64,000 nt of DNA from Acanthosoma haemorrhoidale (GCA_930367205.1 CAKNEZ010000003.1:434001-498000); one strand, 5' to 3'; counted from the first letter of the stretch, positions 10,344-21,536 are shown. Made by a program: numbers and translations. Notes: a model not told the origin generated them from the sequence alone.

Positions 10344-11285
10344 ATGGAATCATCAATAATAAAAAGAACTGTTGTAAATGAATTACATAAACCTGCTCGC
10401 AAAATATACCCCAGGCGAAAGACATTTTTGAAAGGAATAAATGACTTGTGGCAGATAGATCTAGTAGAAATGATACCTTATGCTCGAGAAAATAAAGGAT
10501 ACAAATATTTATTAACAGTTATAGACTGCTTTACTAAATATGCATGGACCGTACCAATAAAAAAGAAATCTGCAGATGATGTAACTAAGGCGATGGAGAG
10601 CGTGTTTCGTTCGAGCGAACAAACACCGAGAAATATTCAAAGCGATCAAGGAAAGGAATTTTATAATTCCAAGTTTAAATCTCTAGTAAAATAGTACTGT
10701 ATTAATCATTATTCCACCTTTTCTAATATGAAAGCTTCCATCGTAGAAAGGTTTAATGGAACATTAAATGCGAAAATGTGGAAAGCATTTAGCTTGCGAG
10801 GAAATTACAAGTTTTTAGATATTTTACCTCAATTTCTACATGATTATAATTCATCATTCCATAGAACAATAGGTATGAAACCAACTGATGCCCATAATAA
10901 AAAATCAGAAAAATACTTGCTAAACAATGTGTATTCTTCTGTTCGTTCCAAGTCAAAAGTGCGAAAGCAGAAGTTTGATGAGAACGATTTTGTGAGAATA
11001 TCTAAACAAAAAACATCATTTTCAAAAGGCTACAAGCCAAATTGGTCAAGCAAAGTATTTAAAGTGATCAAGATTCAGAAGACCGATCCGTATACATATT
11101 TACTTGAAGATTTAAAAGGTCAGCCTATCAGTGGCTCCTTTTATGCTGAAGAGCTTCAAAAAGTAAAATATCCGGATGTTTATCTCATCGCAAAGATTTT
11201 GAAAAGGAAAGGAAATAAGTTGTATGTGAAATGGTGGGGCCTAAAAGAAAGCAGTTGGATTGACAGGAAGGATATTAGACATTAA
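10344..11285 (+). pseudogene. Polinton integrase with chromodomain (one in-frame stop)
   Basis: A retroviral-type DDE integrase, the enzyme that inserts Polinton DNA into the genome. The reading begins at ATG 10344, directly after the preceding stop. Catalytic residues are visible: Asp in 'QIDLVEM', Asp in 'SDQGKEF' and Glu in 'KASIVERFNGTLN'. An SH3-like/linker region follows ('KFDENDFVRI', 'KGYKPNWSSKVF'), and a chromodomain lies at the C-terminus ('AKILKRKGNKLYVKWWG' with 'SSWIDRKDI'), which would guide insertion to marked chromatin. One in-frame TAG at 10692-10694 interrupts the core between the second Asp and the Glu; everything else is open. An AATAAA at 11313-11318 follows the stop. 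Confidence 0.92.
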
Positions 11286-11481
11286 TTTTTTATTACTTGT
11301 TATCATATTTCAAATAAAACATTTTTTGTTTTGCTACTGTTTATGTTTTTGTTTTTATTTTCTAACCTCACATATAATTAGTTCATAAAATAAAAAATCT
11401 CATTACATTACTAAAACATTTTATTTAATTATGTTGCGATATTGCATAATGGCCGTAAGGAAGAGTATCTGTTGTGTTATC
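11286..11481. other. Convergent intergenic region between integrase and polymerase
   Basis: A short AT-rich spacer. It holds a plus-strand polyadenylation signal (AATAAA, 11313-11318) for the integrase. On the minus strand a TTTATT-complement near 11417-11422 could serve the polymerase gene. Confidence 0.5.
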
Positions 11482-11692
11482 TTAAGTATGTCGTTTATCA
11501 TCATATGGGCAGAGAGACTTTTTATTTATTAAAACTGTTTTCACTTGATGTCTTTTTGATTGAATGATCTGGAATTGGCTGTACATTGACTGTACATTGT
11601 AATTTTTGAACGTGAATTCTCGAACAGCACATTTTTTAATCCCTTTGGATCGTTTTATCAATAAACTACTTTTGGTTATAAATGAATACATC
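11482..11692 (-). pseudogene. DNA polymerase B, C-terminal fragment
   Basis: The last 70 or so codons of Polinton polymerase B, recognisable by 'LIKRSKGIKKCAV' and the terminal 'SLCPYDDKRHT' followed by a stop at 11482-11484. It is separated from the rest of the gene (12403 onward) by an LTR. About 300 codons between the two parts, including the palm motif with the second catalytic Asp pair, are missing from the window. Confidence 0.85.
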
Positions 11693-12402
11693 TGTCGGGA
11701 AAGCTTCTTGTGCACGTAAAGGGTCACCAGATGTCGGGAAAACCTCTTGTGCACGTCAAGGGTCACCAGATGTCGGGAAAGGTTGAACAATTGTCGGAGG
11801 TGAACAATTGTTGGAGGTCAACAATTGTCGGATTGTTGTAGTTAATAACATGGACCATGTTCCATGTAGGCGTTAATATCTGACTCCATTTATTGATAGG
11901 AATGTGTCCCGACAAGACACTGTGTTCAGGATGAGGTTCAGAGGTTCATAAAGAATAAGACCAGTTTTCAGAGTTCGGGCGAGAGATCGGCAGCGTAATA
12001 AGTACAAGTCGTCAGAGGTCTGCTATAGGCTGTGTGGCAAAGTGCCGTCGTAGAGGTGCGGCATAGCGAGAGTAGATCAGCGGAAGGCTGAGTAGGCGTA
12101 TCGCGACGTGTGATAGCGGCTATCGGTATGTAGAGACTAGAAAAGAGTGAAGCGTGAGCCTACCAGGGCCATGGTGGCCCTAGTGTAAAGTGATAAGAAG
12201 GGCAGCTCAGGAGACTAGGAAACAGAGAGTCTTTTCCAGGGCGAAATTTACTGATATAAATATGATAACCCCCTCCCTCGTGGAAGGCGGAGTCTGTCTG
12301 CAGGGGTATGTTTTACGATACACAGGTGGTCATTTTCTTTTAGTTTTATGACCGTTGGGGTAAAAGGGTGTGTTTTTTATGGCTTCCGGAACGTGACTGT
12401 TT
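11693..12402 (-). repeat. CsRn1-like LTR in the polymerase gene, truncated
   Basis: Reverse-oriented LTR beginning (plus strand) TGTCGGG at 11693. It runs parallel to the LTRs at 25015 and 27329 as far as 'ggaacgtgactg' (about 12402) and then jumps into polymerase coding sequence. The usual LTR end and target duplication are missing, so a deletion after insertion removed them with part of the polymerase gene. The first 78 bases hold two extra 39-bp units, each an LTR terminus plus a tRNA-Trp-like primer site. Confidence 0.85.
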
Positions 12403-14650
12403 TAGTGCTTGTTTCAAATTGACATAATGAACAATATAATGGGTTTTTGGTGTGAGTGTAGTAAGTAACTTTTCTATACTTTTATTAACACCAGGTGGTT
12501 TTAATTTATCAGGTAATAAAGGTGGTTGACAGTGCAAATCGTGTATGGCTTCCGGGTAATCAATGTCTACATCAAGTATATAACCAACTTCTGAGTTGTC
12601 AGGAACTTTTAACACCTCTAAATCTTCATTATACCATTCAAAATCACAATATGGAAGGAAACAGTTCATTGCATAACCGTATAAATTATTTACATCTGCG
12701 TAAATTAGGTAGCTCATGGGCTGATTTGGATCATAATCATCTACATAATGATTATTTGCTTTGGCATAACGTTTGACAACTTGCGTAATACCTCCTCGAA
12801 TGCCTTTTTCGATAAATAATACCATATCTATGTCTTTAATAATGTCCAATTCGATATTAGTCGTTTTTAACATTGCTTCATAACTGAGACCTGGAAGAGA
12901 CATAAAATGGGCAGGATCTAGTGAATATATATCCATAGAGAGATTACGAAATTTTTCAAATATTTCACATAATAAGATTACGCCTGTTTGTGTATACATT
13001 TCGGTATATTCTTTTAAGTTATTTATATTAAAAGTACACCAAATGTTTTGTGCGTGCTCATAATCAGAGTCTGAAATATTTTCTGAAGTTAAGTTGTTGT
13101 AAAATTTATTTATTGCAGGCAACTGAGTTTCTTCTAACCGCGATAATGAATCTATGTATGAGTAAGGGTAAATTCCCTTTCTTGTTAACAATTCAACTTT
13201 GGTTTCGTCAGGAATTAACTGATGCAAATGAGGGAATGTAATTGGAAGATTCTCAGAACCTTTTTTCATGTTTTGCATTAGGGTATCTAGGCTGGCAGCT
13301 AAAAATTTATAACTATCTACAAATCTTATTTTAGTTTTGCAATCTTTAAATGCTTAGGTAAAACTTATGTATTTTTCTTTATTACTTGGAACTACGGTAA
13401 CCTCTCCTTCATGGTCTGCTAAAAAAGGAACAATAAAGTGCGAGTCATAACCCTGAAAGTTATGCATAAATACTGGAATGAAATTGGGTGTTTTTGCTTG
13501 TAAATTCCAATTAGAATGATCCGCTCCAATGAACTTAGATGTTACATGGTCATGATGGCGCACCTTCTCATCCTCATTTAAAGTTTTCTGCCATATAACA
13601 CATAAATCGGTACACTGATAAATTAATTTTTCCTCCTCCGTCATATTAGAAATAGGTTCGACTTTTCGACCAAATCATGCAGTTCTTCCATAAACATTGA
13701 CATGCATTTTTCACCGGTGAAAATTAATGGCTTTTGTAGTTTAAATTCAGGTATATTCGCTTTGACCATAAGTGAAGCACAAAAAAATTTATGGTTTTGA
13801 ACAGATTTGGTCCAAGAAATTGATGGATTTTGTGAAGGACCTGCAATTGGTTCGAGATATGATTCAAAGTCTGCATGAGCAACAATTTTAATTTTTTGCG
13901 TGGATTCGAATTTTTTAAATTTGATTTTATCATCTGCAGGAAAATCTGTCCTAACTGGTTTATGCTCACCGCAAAATAATAAATGTTCCCTTAATCGTTC
14001 TTCGGCATTTTTTCCGCTTTTTGTTTTGTATTTCCGGGAAATGGATGTTAAACACCAGTGACAAATTTCTTTAGATGATTTGTCACCGGACATTTTACTA
14101 CCAACAAGCCTGCTTAAATTTGTGATATAACAATAGTGTGAGTCTATTTCATTTTGAAGAAATAAAAGGTCAAATCTCTCGTTATAGGTTTCTCTTTTGC
14201 TTATTCTTAAAGAAATATATTTTTTTTTTCATCTAAACCGTACACATTAATTAAAGCATTGTTTACATCCTCGAATTTTTTAATATCTTTAAATGAAGTA
14301 GGATATGAAATACAATCGAATTGATAATCGGTTTTTAACTCCTCAGTATCGCTAAACGAAAACAGTGGTTGTTTACGTTTTTTACATTGATAACGGCATG
14401 TTTGTTTTTTATTACTTTTGGCAAATCAATAAATTGTTTTCCGCTAAGAGGTGTATATTTGGTAAAATGCAAACATAAAAAGTTACAAGAAACAAAGGTC
14501 CAACCAGAACCTTTGGCTTCAAAGGAATCTAATTCCATAATTAATTTTTCGTATGACTTTTTACAATAATTGTTTAAATCGGTTGATGAATCGATGACGT
14601 TCTGACTAGTCTTAAAATTCATATCGGACTTTTCCTCGTAAAATAAAGAA
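12403..14650 (-). pseudogene. polB: Protein-primed DNA polymerase B (Polinton), N-terminal and exonuclease parts
   Basis: The replicative polymerase, of the family that starts synthesis from a terminal protein. Minus-strand segments in order: N-terminal region (14622-14335, 'KAVINVKN' and 'FRLAILRS'); a stretch broken near 14335 and at a poly-T run near 14225; exonuclease motif I 'AHADFESYLEPI' with a preceding Cys/His-rich zinc-like part (14093-13641); a frameshift near 13650; exonuclease motif II 'FMHNFQGYDSHFI' (13644-13357); an in-frame stop at 13354-13356; and then the polymerase region with 'YADVNNLYGYAM' (motif A) down to 12403, where an LTR begins. At least four small lesions plus the large deletion make it dead. 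It is transcribed towards the integrase. Confidence 0.92.
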
Positions 14651-14671
14651 GAAAATCTTACTTTTTTTATT

Positions 14672-14950
14672 TTAGCAGTTAATTATTAACATTGTTTGAA
14701 ATAGCAATTGATAATATGAAAACTCACCATTATACTGTTGTATCTCCTCATTAGAGAAACATTCGCTATACCTTTTGGGAAGAAAGGTTCGGAAGCGTTC
14801 TCCTCTTTCCCCCTCTATAATAGCTTCCACTCCTTGGCCGTGTTCAGTAGTTTTTAACTGCAACTGTAATATAGAGTAACAAACCCCCTCTTGCAACTCT
14901 CCTATGGTTTTATAGGCTGTAAGACCATTTAATCTGTTCAAAATAGGCAT
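14672..14950 (-). CDS. Small conserved Polinton protein, possibly OB-fold (ssDNA-binding-like)
   Basis: A short ORF just upstream of the polymerase on the same strand. I chose ATG at 14950. The core reads 'RLNGLTAYKTIGELQEG', then beta-rich sequence ('YSILQLQLKTTEHGQG') and 'RFRTFLPKRYSECFSNEE'. This pattern (short strands, then L-P-K-R-Y and a helix) is one I know from small proteins widespread in arthropod Polintons, and an OB-fold binding single-stranded DNA would fit. That function is inference. A CAG directly precedes the ATG, a GTAAGT lies about 70 bases further upstream, and a GTGAGT follows the N-G codons near 14727, so the gene may be spliced and the printed C-terminus may be intron read-through. 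Confidence 0.55.
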   Translation of the reverse strand: MPILNRLNGLTAYKTIGELQEGVCYSILQLQLKTTEHGQGVEAIIEGERGERFRTFLPKRYSECFSNEEIQQYNGEFSYYQLLFQTMLIINC

Positions 14951-14968
14951 CTGTAATGTGTAAAACAA

Positions 14969-15163
14969 TTAATTTGTTGTTATCATGCTAGAATTAGTTT
15001 AAAAAGTAGTTATAACAACTTACGTTTAAGCAGAGACTGGTGACGGTCCAGGTATTGAATGTTGAAGCATCACTAAGTGGAGAGCTTTATATGCTCACCG
15101 AAAAAGAGCGAAGCATTATGGAGAGGGAATAGGTTTTTTGTATTGTGGAATTTATTTATTAAA
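14969..15163. other. Spacer upstream of the OB-like gene
   Basis: Contains a consensus splice-donor word on the minus strand (GTAAGT, about 15017-15022). No other gene is recognised. Confidence 0.4.
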
Positions 15164-15571
15164 GGCACCTGCACGCAAACGAGGGCGATTATTTACACTT
15201 TTGACAACGCACATAAATATCGCAACTTCCGTGAGAAAATCTTACTTTATATTTATACCATGTTCAAACTGTTGTCATTAATTGCATGCACCATTTACGG
15301 GCACATGAACACAAACGAGGGCGATTATTTACACTTTTGACAACGCACATAAATATCGCAACTTCCATGAGAAAATCTTACTTTATATTTATACCATGTT
15401 CAAACTGTTGTCATTAATTGCATGCACCATTTATGGGCACATGCACACAAACGAGGGCGATTATTTACACTTTTGACAACGCACATAAATATCGCAACTT
15501 CCATGAGAAAATCTTACTTTATATTTATACCATGTTCAAACTGTTGTCATTAATTGCATGCACCATTTATG
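15164..15571. repeat. 136-bp tandem repeat, three copies
   Basis: The word 'acgagggcgattatttacac' begins near 15179, 15315 and 15451, giving a period of 136 bp. The copies are nearly identical, and a decayed partial copy ('ttaatatcgaaacgtccgtg') follows at about 15602-15622. The array lies between the OB-like gene and the ATPase block. It could be a regulatory or replication feature, or just an expanded minisatellite. Confidence 0.88.
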
Positions 15572-15687
15572 TAATACAGTGCAGACATCTTTAGATGTCC
15601 GTTAATATCGAAACGTCCGTGAGAAAATCGCTCTTTTATTATTTTTCTTTAATCGTCTGCTGAACATCAACATCAATTTTTTCATCC

Positions 15688-15948
15688 GCAACCTCCACCG
15701 ATTCCGGTTTTTTTTTTTTCATACAACTTTAATCCTTATTAAATGTCTACTAAAGGTTGAAGTACAGGTGTAAAAAATGCTCGACGACCTTCATCAATAT
15801 CCTGGAGACTACACTTCAATGAGCAAAATTTGTTTGTTTTTTTTAAATCTCGCTAGTTTTTATAATTTCAGTAGTGACTTTTGGGTTCATGATCATTAAT
15901 GTTCAATTATTGTCATGACTGTTTTTTATATATCTACAATGAATGTAT
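15688..15948 (-). pseudogene. Truncated inverted copy of the 5' end of the DUF8207-like gene
   Basis: Minus-strand sequence matching 4834-5095: the ATPase tail, a short spacer, an ATG at about 15890 and the first codons ('MNPKVTTEIIKTSEI'), then 'FFTPVLQPL' after a break. Similarity ends near 'gcaacctccaccgattcc' (15688). It lies directly downstream of the ATPase, where the full gene would be expected. Together with the left copy it forms an inverted repeat flanking about 10.6 kb. Confidence 0.75.
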
Positions 15949-16618
15949 CAATTCCTTTTCTAAAACTTCCATTATTCAGGTCTCTACTTTTGTCAATGAC
16001 GAGGTAACTAAATGGTTCTTTCCAACATAAAGAACACATGTCTTTAAAAAGTGCAAAACTTAAATCTGGAGTGCTTACATGTTCCTCGTTAATATGTTTC
16101 AAATTTAATTCATCTTGAGGAAATACTATTAAAAAGTTAAAGTTACATCTGATAAGATGTCTCGGGATACAAACATAACTTTGTGTTAAATAAAAACAAT
16201 CGAGATTCATATGACGACCATAACTAAAGTATCGTTTAATTATGTCCTGGTCTTCGATAGTAACGTCATCAAATATACATACTGAATTGGATTCAGCTTC
16301 TTGTGGCAATTCTTTCGCATCTTCAAATTCATATAGCCCTATTTCAGGAACAAGATTTACGATACTTTTTAAATACTGGTATTTTGGTTGATGCAGCGTT
16401 TTCCCGAAAAGATACACATTTTTAAATTTTAAACCATTTGGATTTAAGAAAAGACCAATCATAATATTAGTCTTTCCACATCCGCTCGGTCCACATATTG
16501 ATGACCTCATGGTGCTCGGTAATAATGAACTGTGCCTTCCCTCTGAATCCCACTTGATAGGTGAGAAGTCGGTGGTAGAGAAACGTTGTCCTTGTTTATT
16601 TATTATTTGTTCCGGCAT
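15926..16618 (-). CDS. Packaging ATPase (A32/FtsK-HerA type)
   Basis: An intact 230-residue ORF, ATG at 16616-16618 to TAA at 15926-15928. It is the motor that pumps DNA into preformed capsids in Polintons, adintoviruses and related large DNA viruses. Walker A 'GPSGCGKTNIMIGL' lies at about residues 43-56, Walker B 'SVCIFDDVTIED' at about 112-123, and a downstream 'DCFYLTQSYVCIP' block matches the sensor region of the family. The length is normal. It is divergent from the PLA2/capsid gene at 27081, but a LINE of more than 10 kb now separates their shared promoter region. Among the larger enzymes of the element, this is the only one I see without a lesion. Confidence 0.93.
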   Translation of the reverse strand: MPEQIINKQGQRFSTTDFSPIKWDSEGRHSSLLPSTMRSSICGPSGCGKTNIMIGLFLNPNGLKFKNVYLFGKTLHQPKYQYLKSIVNLVPEIGLYEFEDAKELPQEAESNSVCIFDDVTIEDQDIIKRYFSYGRHMNLDCFYLTQSYVCIPRHLIRCNFNFLIVFPQDELNLKHINEEHVSTPDLSFALFKDMCSLCWKEPFSYLVIDKSRDLNNGSFRKGIDTFIVDI

Positions 16619-16670
16619 TTGTGCACCGCGGCCTCAGTGAGACCTATTGTGCGCCGTCCATGTCCCTGTC

Positions 16671-19600
16671 CTATATATGTGACAGGCCCACGGCCTTTGC
16701 AAATCTGAGGATACTGAATGGATCGATCAGTTCACATAGTTTGGGGTCTACAATGCGATCACTACCAAAGTGAAGGTATCGCCTTCTAGCTAGGTTATCA
16801 CAGTCACATATTATATGACGTGCCGTTTCTCCCTCTTTCTTGCAGAATCTGCAGATTGGTGATCCAACTATCCCCAAATTAAAGAGGTGTTTGTTTAACC
16901 GACAGTGACCTGTATAGAGTCCTGTCACACTTTTGAGTGTCCACCTGTCCATTGATAGAAGTGCTGAGCTTCTTCTCTTACAGGGTCCATCAAGAAACAG
17001 TTTCGAGTGTTCCTGTTTCTTAGTTTCTCTCCAAGAGAGTCTTGCCCTGTCCTCTAAAGCTAATTTTATACGCCTTTTAGCGTAGCTGAGGCTGATACCA
17101 CATATGGGTTCAGGTGCAAGAGGTGTCTGTTCTGAGCCCACCTTTGCAAGGCCATCTGCCTTCTCATTGCCTGTGATGCCTGTGTGTCCTGGCACCCAGT
17201 CGATTCTAACCTTATTGGCTAGCGAGAGTGTGTTTAGGTTGTTTTTACACTCCTCAACCAAATAAGATCTGGTCGTATAGCTTCTCAGGGCGCCAATGGC
17301 TGCCTGGCTATCCGTGAAAATTGTGATCAGTGTGTTTCTTACACCCTCCCCAATTAAGGTTTGGGTACAGACATTGATCGCCATCACTTCGGCCTGAAAG
17401 ACCGAGGTGTGTCTACCTAAAGGAATAGAAATCCCAGATTCTGGTTTATCTTTCCTCCATATGCCGGCCCCTGATCCGTTTTCTGTTAGTGAGCCGTCTG
17501 TATAGCAATTAATCCCATTACACAGTTTATGTGGTTTGGTCTTTGTGTTTTCCGCACAGTATAAAACGTCTGTGTGTTTCTTAACTTGTAGGTCAGAGTG
17601 CATTGACAGCACCTCGTCCTCATCAATTCTTCTGAACAAGTTCCCATGTCGCATGTGAGTCATGACTTTGGATCTTGTTCCTGATTTCGCAAGTCTGTAA
17701 GCCACGTTCAAGGCTTGCGCTTCTACTTCTATGTGCAGTGGATTCAAGTTCAATAAGACTTCCATTGCAGCAGTAGGAGTTGTACTCATGGCACCAGTGA
17801 TCATGAGACATGAAAGCCTCTGTAATTTGCCAAGCAAAGTTCTATTTTTACTAATACTACCTCTGTGCCACCACACCATAGAGGCATAGAGCACCATTGG
17901 TCTAACTGCTCCGGTATATAGCCAGAATAACATTCTGGGTTGTAGTCCCCAGGTCCTACCACATCCCTTTTACATGCATAGAGGCATCGAAGTGCCTTCA
18001 TAGTAGTATTCCTGATGTGTTTAGACCAGTCCAATTTTCTATCCAGAGTAACCCCTAGATGCTTTACCTCACTACAAATGCTTACCTGTGTCCCCCCTAT
18101 ATAGGGTGGTCTAACTATAGCATTTCTTTTGTTAGTGAAGATACAGAGATTTATCTTCTGGGGTTTGATTCCTAAACCATTCTTTTCACACCAATCCCTC
18201 AAAAGATCCATCGATGCGGAAAGCAACTCAGAAATGGTTTCTGAGAACTTGCCCCCTATGAGCACAGCAATGTCATCAGCATATCCCTGTGCGTAGAACC
18301 CTGCAGAGTTTAGGTTTGTTAACAATGAGTCAACGACCAAACACCACAGTAATGGAGATAACACCCCTCCCTGTGGACATCCTCCCACTGGCTGCATCCA
18401 CAGTTTGGTTTGTCCCAATTGTGATTGTAAAATCCTATTCTCTAGCATGGTGTTTATCCAGCTAGAGGCTAAGGAACTAATCCCCTTTCTTTCTAAGGCT
18501 GATGCCATAGTGTTATAGGGTGTGCGATCAAAGGCACCTTATATATCAACAAAGATGCCTGCCATTATTTCTTTATGAACTAGGGATCTCTCTATCCTGG
18601 AAACCAGGTGGTGGAGAGCAATTTCACAGGATTTTCCTGCCTGGTATGCGAACTGAGCACTATGGAGCGGTCGTTCTACCAGTATTTCATCCCTAATATG
18701 TCTGTCTATGACCTTTTCCAAGTTCTTCATTAAAAATGAAGTCAGACATATTGGTCTGTAAGACTTGGGTTCGTCATAGGACTTTTTCCCAGGTTTTGGT
18801 ATGTAACACACTTTTGCCATCCTCCAGCTTACTGGAATATAGCTCAGTGCCAAGCTTCCCCTTAACAAGGTGAGTATAAGGGGCCTAATTACTGGTAGGT
18901 CTTTTAGTAGCAAGGCTGGGAAAATCCCATCAGTACCAGGTGATTTGAAGGGAGCAAAAGAATTAATTGCCCACTCCACTCTTGCAGAATTGACAATTTT
19001 ATTTGCTTCTGCCCAGTTACCCTTGCAACTAGTGTGTTCACAGTTGGTAGGGTCATTATTAATCGTATCCATCAGTCCGCAGCCAGGAAAATGTGCGCGC
19101 GCCAGGGCACCGAGGGTTCCCTCCTCAGAATCCGTATAGCCCCCTCCCACCCTGACGGAGCCCAATACTCCCCTGTCAGACTGCTTGGATAAGATCCTAT
19201 TTACTCTAAACATGGAAGTTGTATCGTTTATTTCGCTACAAAATTTCTTCCACGCCCTTCTTATAGCCTTTCTGACTTCTTTGTTATAATCAGTGAGTGC
19301 ACGTTTATAAGTGTCCCATCTGCCTGATCTTTTGGCCGCGTTAAAGAGTTTACGTGTAAGAGCTCTTAACTTGCCAAGTTCATTGTTCCACCAGGGACAG
19401 TTCCTGTTGGATCTAACATTACATACAGTGTTATTATCAGTGTATGACTTAATTATTGCCTCAGTCAATGTTGAGTTTAAATGTTCCAAATGCCAGTTGC
19501 TACTCACCACTCTAGGACAGCATTTGACCTCCTCCTCAAGCTGTGTATAGTAGGTTTCCCAGTTTGTAAGTTTGGGATTCCTATACACAGCTTCGGACGT

Positions 19601-20269
19601 GATGTTACCACTTAGATCAAATCTAATGTATCTATGATCTGAGCATGACTCTTCTTCAGAGACGTGCCAGCCTTTAACCCTTAGGCTTATAGTACGTGTG
19701 CTAAGGGTTATGTCAATGACCTCAGATCTGATTCTATTGTTAAAAGTGGCAATATTGCCTCTGTTTAGAATGTCTAGGTCATTACTAGTTATGTACTCTA
19801 CTAAACACTCACCTCTCTGGTTGTTGTTCTTGCTCCCCCAGAGCTGATGGTGAGCGTTCACGTCAAGCGATGCTATAAGCTCGCCCCTTAGGCCAGTCCC
19901 TTCCGTTAGCTTACTAAGTGCCTCGGTCGGGACTTCTTCTTCATATGGGAGGTAGACCGATGCAATCGTCAACCTCCCACCTTGATTTCCCTCGTTAAGG
20001 GCCATTTGAGCTGCTGCTAAATCTCTAGAACAATATTGCCATAGAGGCAGCATTTTAAGACTGCTCTTATGCAGGATACAGGCTCTGGCACGCGTGGGTA
20101 CAGAAATAATCTCATACCCACGCATCGCCAGCCCCCCCATCCTGCCCTTATACAGGTAAGGTTCTTGTATTAGAATGATATCAATATCCTTACCTCTCAC
20201 ATACTGCTGCAGAACACCACATGCTGCAATACAGTGGTGCAGATTAATTTGCAGCAGCCTTACCACCAT
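16671..20269 (-). pseudogene. LINE ORF2: AP-endonuclease, reverse transcriptase, RNase H
   Basis: Starts at ATG 20269, just after the ORF1 stop. Domains in order: AP-like endonuclease ('IILIQEPYLYKG', 'SLDVNAHHQLWG', 'SCSDHRYIRF'); reverse transcriptase ('SPGTDGIFPALL', 'SYRPICLTSF', 'GCPQGGVLSPLLW', catalytic 'GYADDIAVL'); RNase H ('CYTDGSLTENG', 'FQAEVMAI', 'FTDSQAAIG', 'GNEKADGLA'); and a terminal Cys/His motif ('ICRFCKKEG...HIICDC'). Two lesions are visible: an in-frame TAA at 18539-18541 before the RT 'GAFD' block, and a frameshift near 17950-17965 between the RT thumb and the RNase H region. Presence of RNase H argues against the Jockey clade proper and for I/R1/LOA-type elements. Confidence 0.9.
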
Positions 20270-20271
20270 GA

Positions 20272-21374
20272 TCAGTGCCCGCCGGCCCCCGGAGGGCCAC
20301 CCCGAGGCGGACGCCGGGAGACAGCGCCAAACCCAGGCCTCCCCATCACAGAGGGCCCAGACCCAGCGAGCCCCCCAGCCCCCGCCACGGGGCCACCCCC
20401 CGCAGCCGCCATAGTCATCGCCTTGGGGCCATCCTTTGGAGTTGGCAAATTCGTCGTAGCGATCCCCTTCGACTCCTCCACCTCGGGATCACTCCTTGCC
20501 TCCTCCACCTTATCAGCCGCCTTCCTCTCCTGTACTGCTTTCAGCGGCTTCTTCTTATCCAATACCCTGAGAGCGACCTTAGTAAACCCATAGTTCAGCT
20601 TAAGCTTCCGCTTTTTAAGGTATTCCATGCTAGTCTCTGGGGCAGACAGGATCGCAAAGAAGCCATGCTTCTCCACCTTGGTGCCCAGGAGTCTCCATAA
20701 TCCAATATCAGGTACCCTAGAGTTTTGGGTCCTGATCCTCTTCATGAAATGACCTTCCAGAGGCATTTCTCCTGTAATGAAGGTTCCTACCTTCACGGTT
20801 TTATGAAGCTCCTCCACCTTTCCTACGCGGAGCTGCAGATCCCCACTCATGTTAAAATTGGGTACTATAATCGACAACCAGTCCTTGGTCTCCTGGTTGT
20901 CGCAGATTATGACACAGGCTCCCACATGTGGGTAAATTCCGCTGAATTCAGCGTGTGTCCCTTTCTCTTCTTCCAGCTGATCGACAAATTTCATCAGCTG
21001 GCCCTTCATCTCCTCGCAATTCTCCTTCGTCAGCTGAGTGGACGGATATCCACTAGGGATAATCGCCACCCTGCTTCCTCCGGCAGCAATCGCGTAGGAT
21101 GCAATGCTAGCATCCCCACCCCTATGCCTCTTTGCCGTAGGCGCAGAGGTACCGGGTGAGGACCTAATCCTTTTCTCTGGAGCGCACCCAGACCCTGCCG
21201 TATTCCCGGACCCCGAAGGTCCTGGACGTCCGGCCGGATCCTCAGGTGGCCCTCCAGCCAACATTGCCCTCCTCCACTTCTTCCTCTGGGCTCCAGAGAA
21301 CTTGTGCTTGGAGGTCTCGCCTGCATCCTTGGATGCAGCGTCCCTACCAGGCGCCAAGCTTTCTGGCTCCATTA
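20272..21374 (-). pseudogene. LINE ORF1, main part (DUF4780-like)
   Basis: RNA-binding partner protein of the LINE. Basic, Gly/Pro/Ser-rich start, then a folded domain of about 170 residues ('SYAIAAGGSRVAIIPSGYP', 'GACVIICDNQETKDWLSII', 'IGLWRLLGTKVEKHGFFAIL') that I recognise as the DUF4780 type found in ORF1 proteins of some insect LINEs. It has no CCHC zinc knuckles. A Gly-rich tail ends at TGA 20272-20274, two bases before the ORF2 ATG. The N-terminal 57 or so codons lie beyond the inserted Gypsy element at 26395-26568. Base composition is much more GC-rich than the surroundings. Confidence 0.82.
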
Positions 21375-21536
21375 TGTAAGAATGACTTAATTAAATTAAG
21401 AATGAGGGTGTTAATAAGAACGACCGACTTCATGGAATGTTAGAACAGAACTATATTGTAACAGCAAACAAAGGTTACGTATTATACAAGGCATAAACAA
21501 ACTAATTCAAGTGACGTCATCATTTGCCTGCTGACA
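21375..21536 (-). repeat. 3' LTR of the mag-like Gypsy element
   Basis: 162 bp, reading TGTAAGAATG to TGCTGACA on the plus strand. I see no difference from the partner at 26233-26394. Confidence 0.93.

Noticed and set aside
20175..21443. Several plus-strand open frames
   Set aside because: They overlap the GC-rich LINE ORF1 on the other strand and show only low-complexity Pro/Arg sequence.
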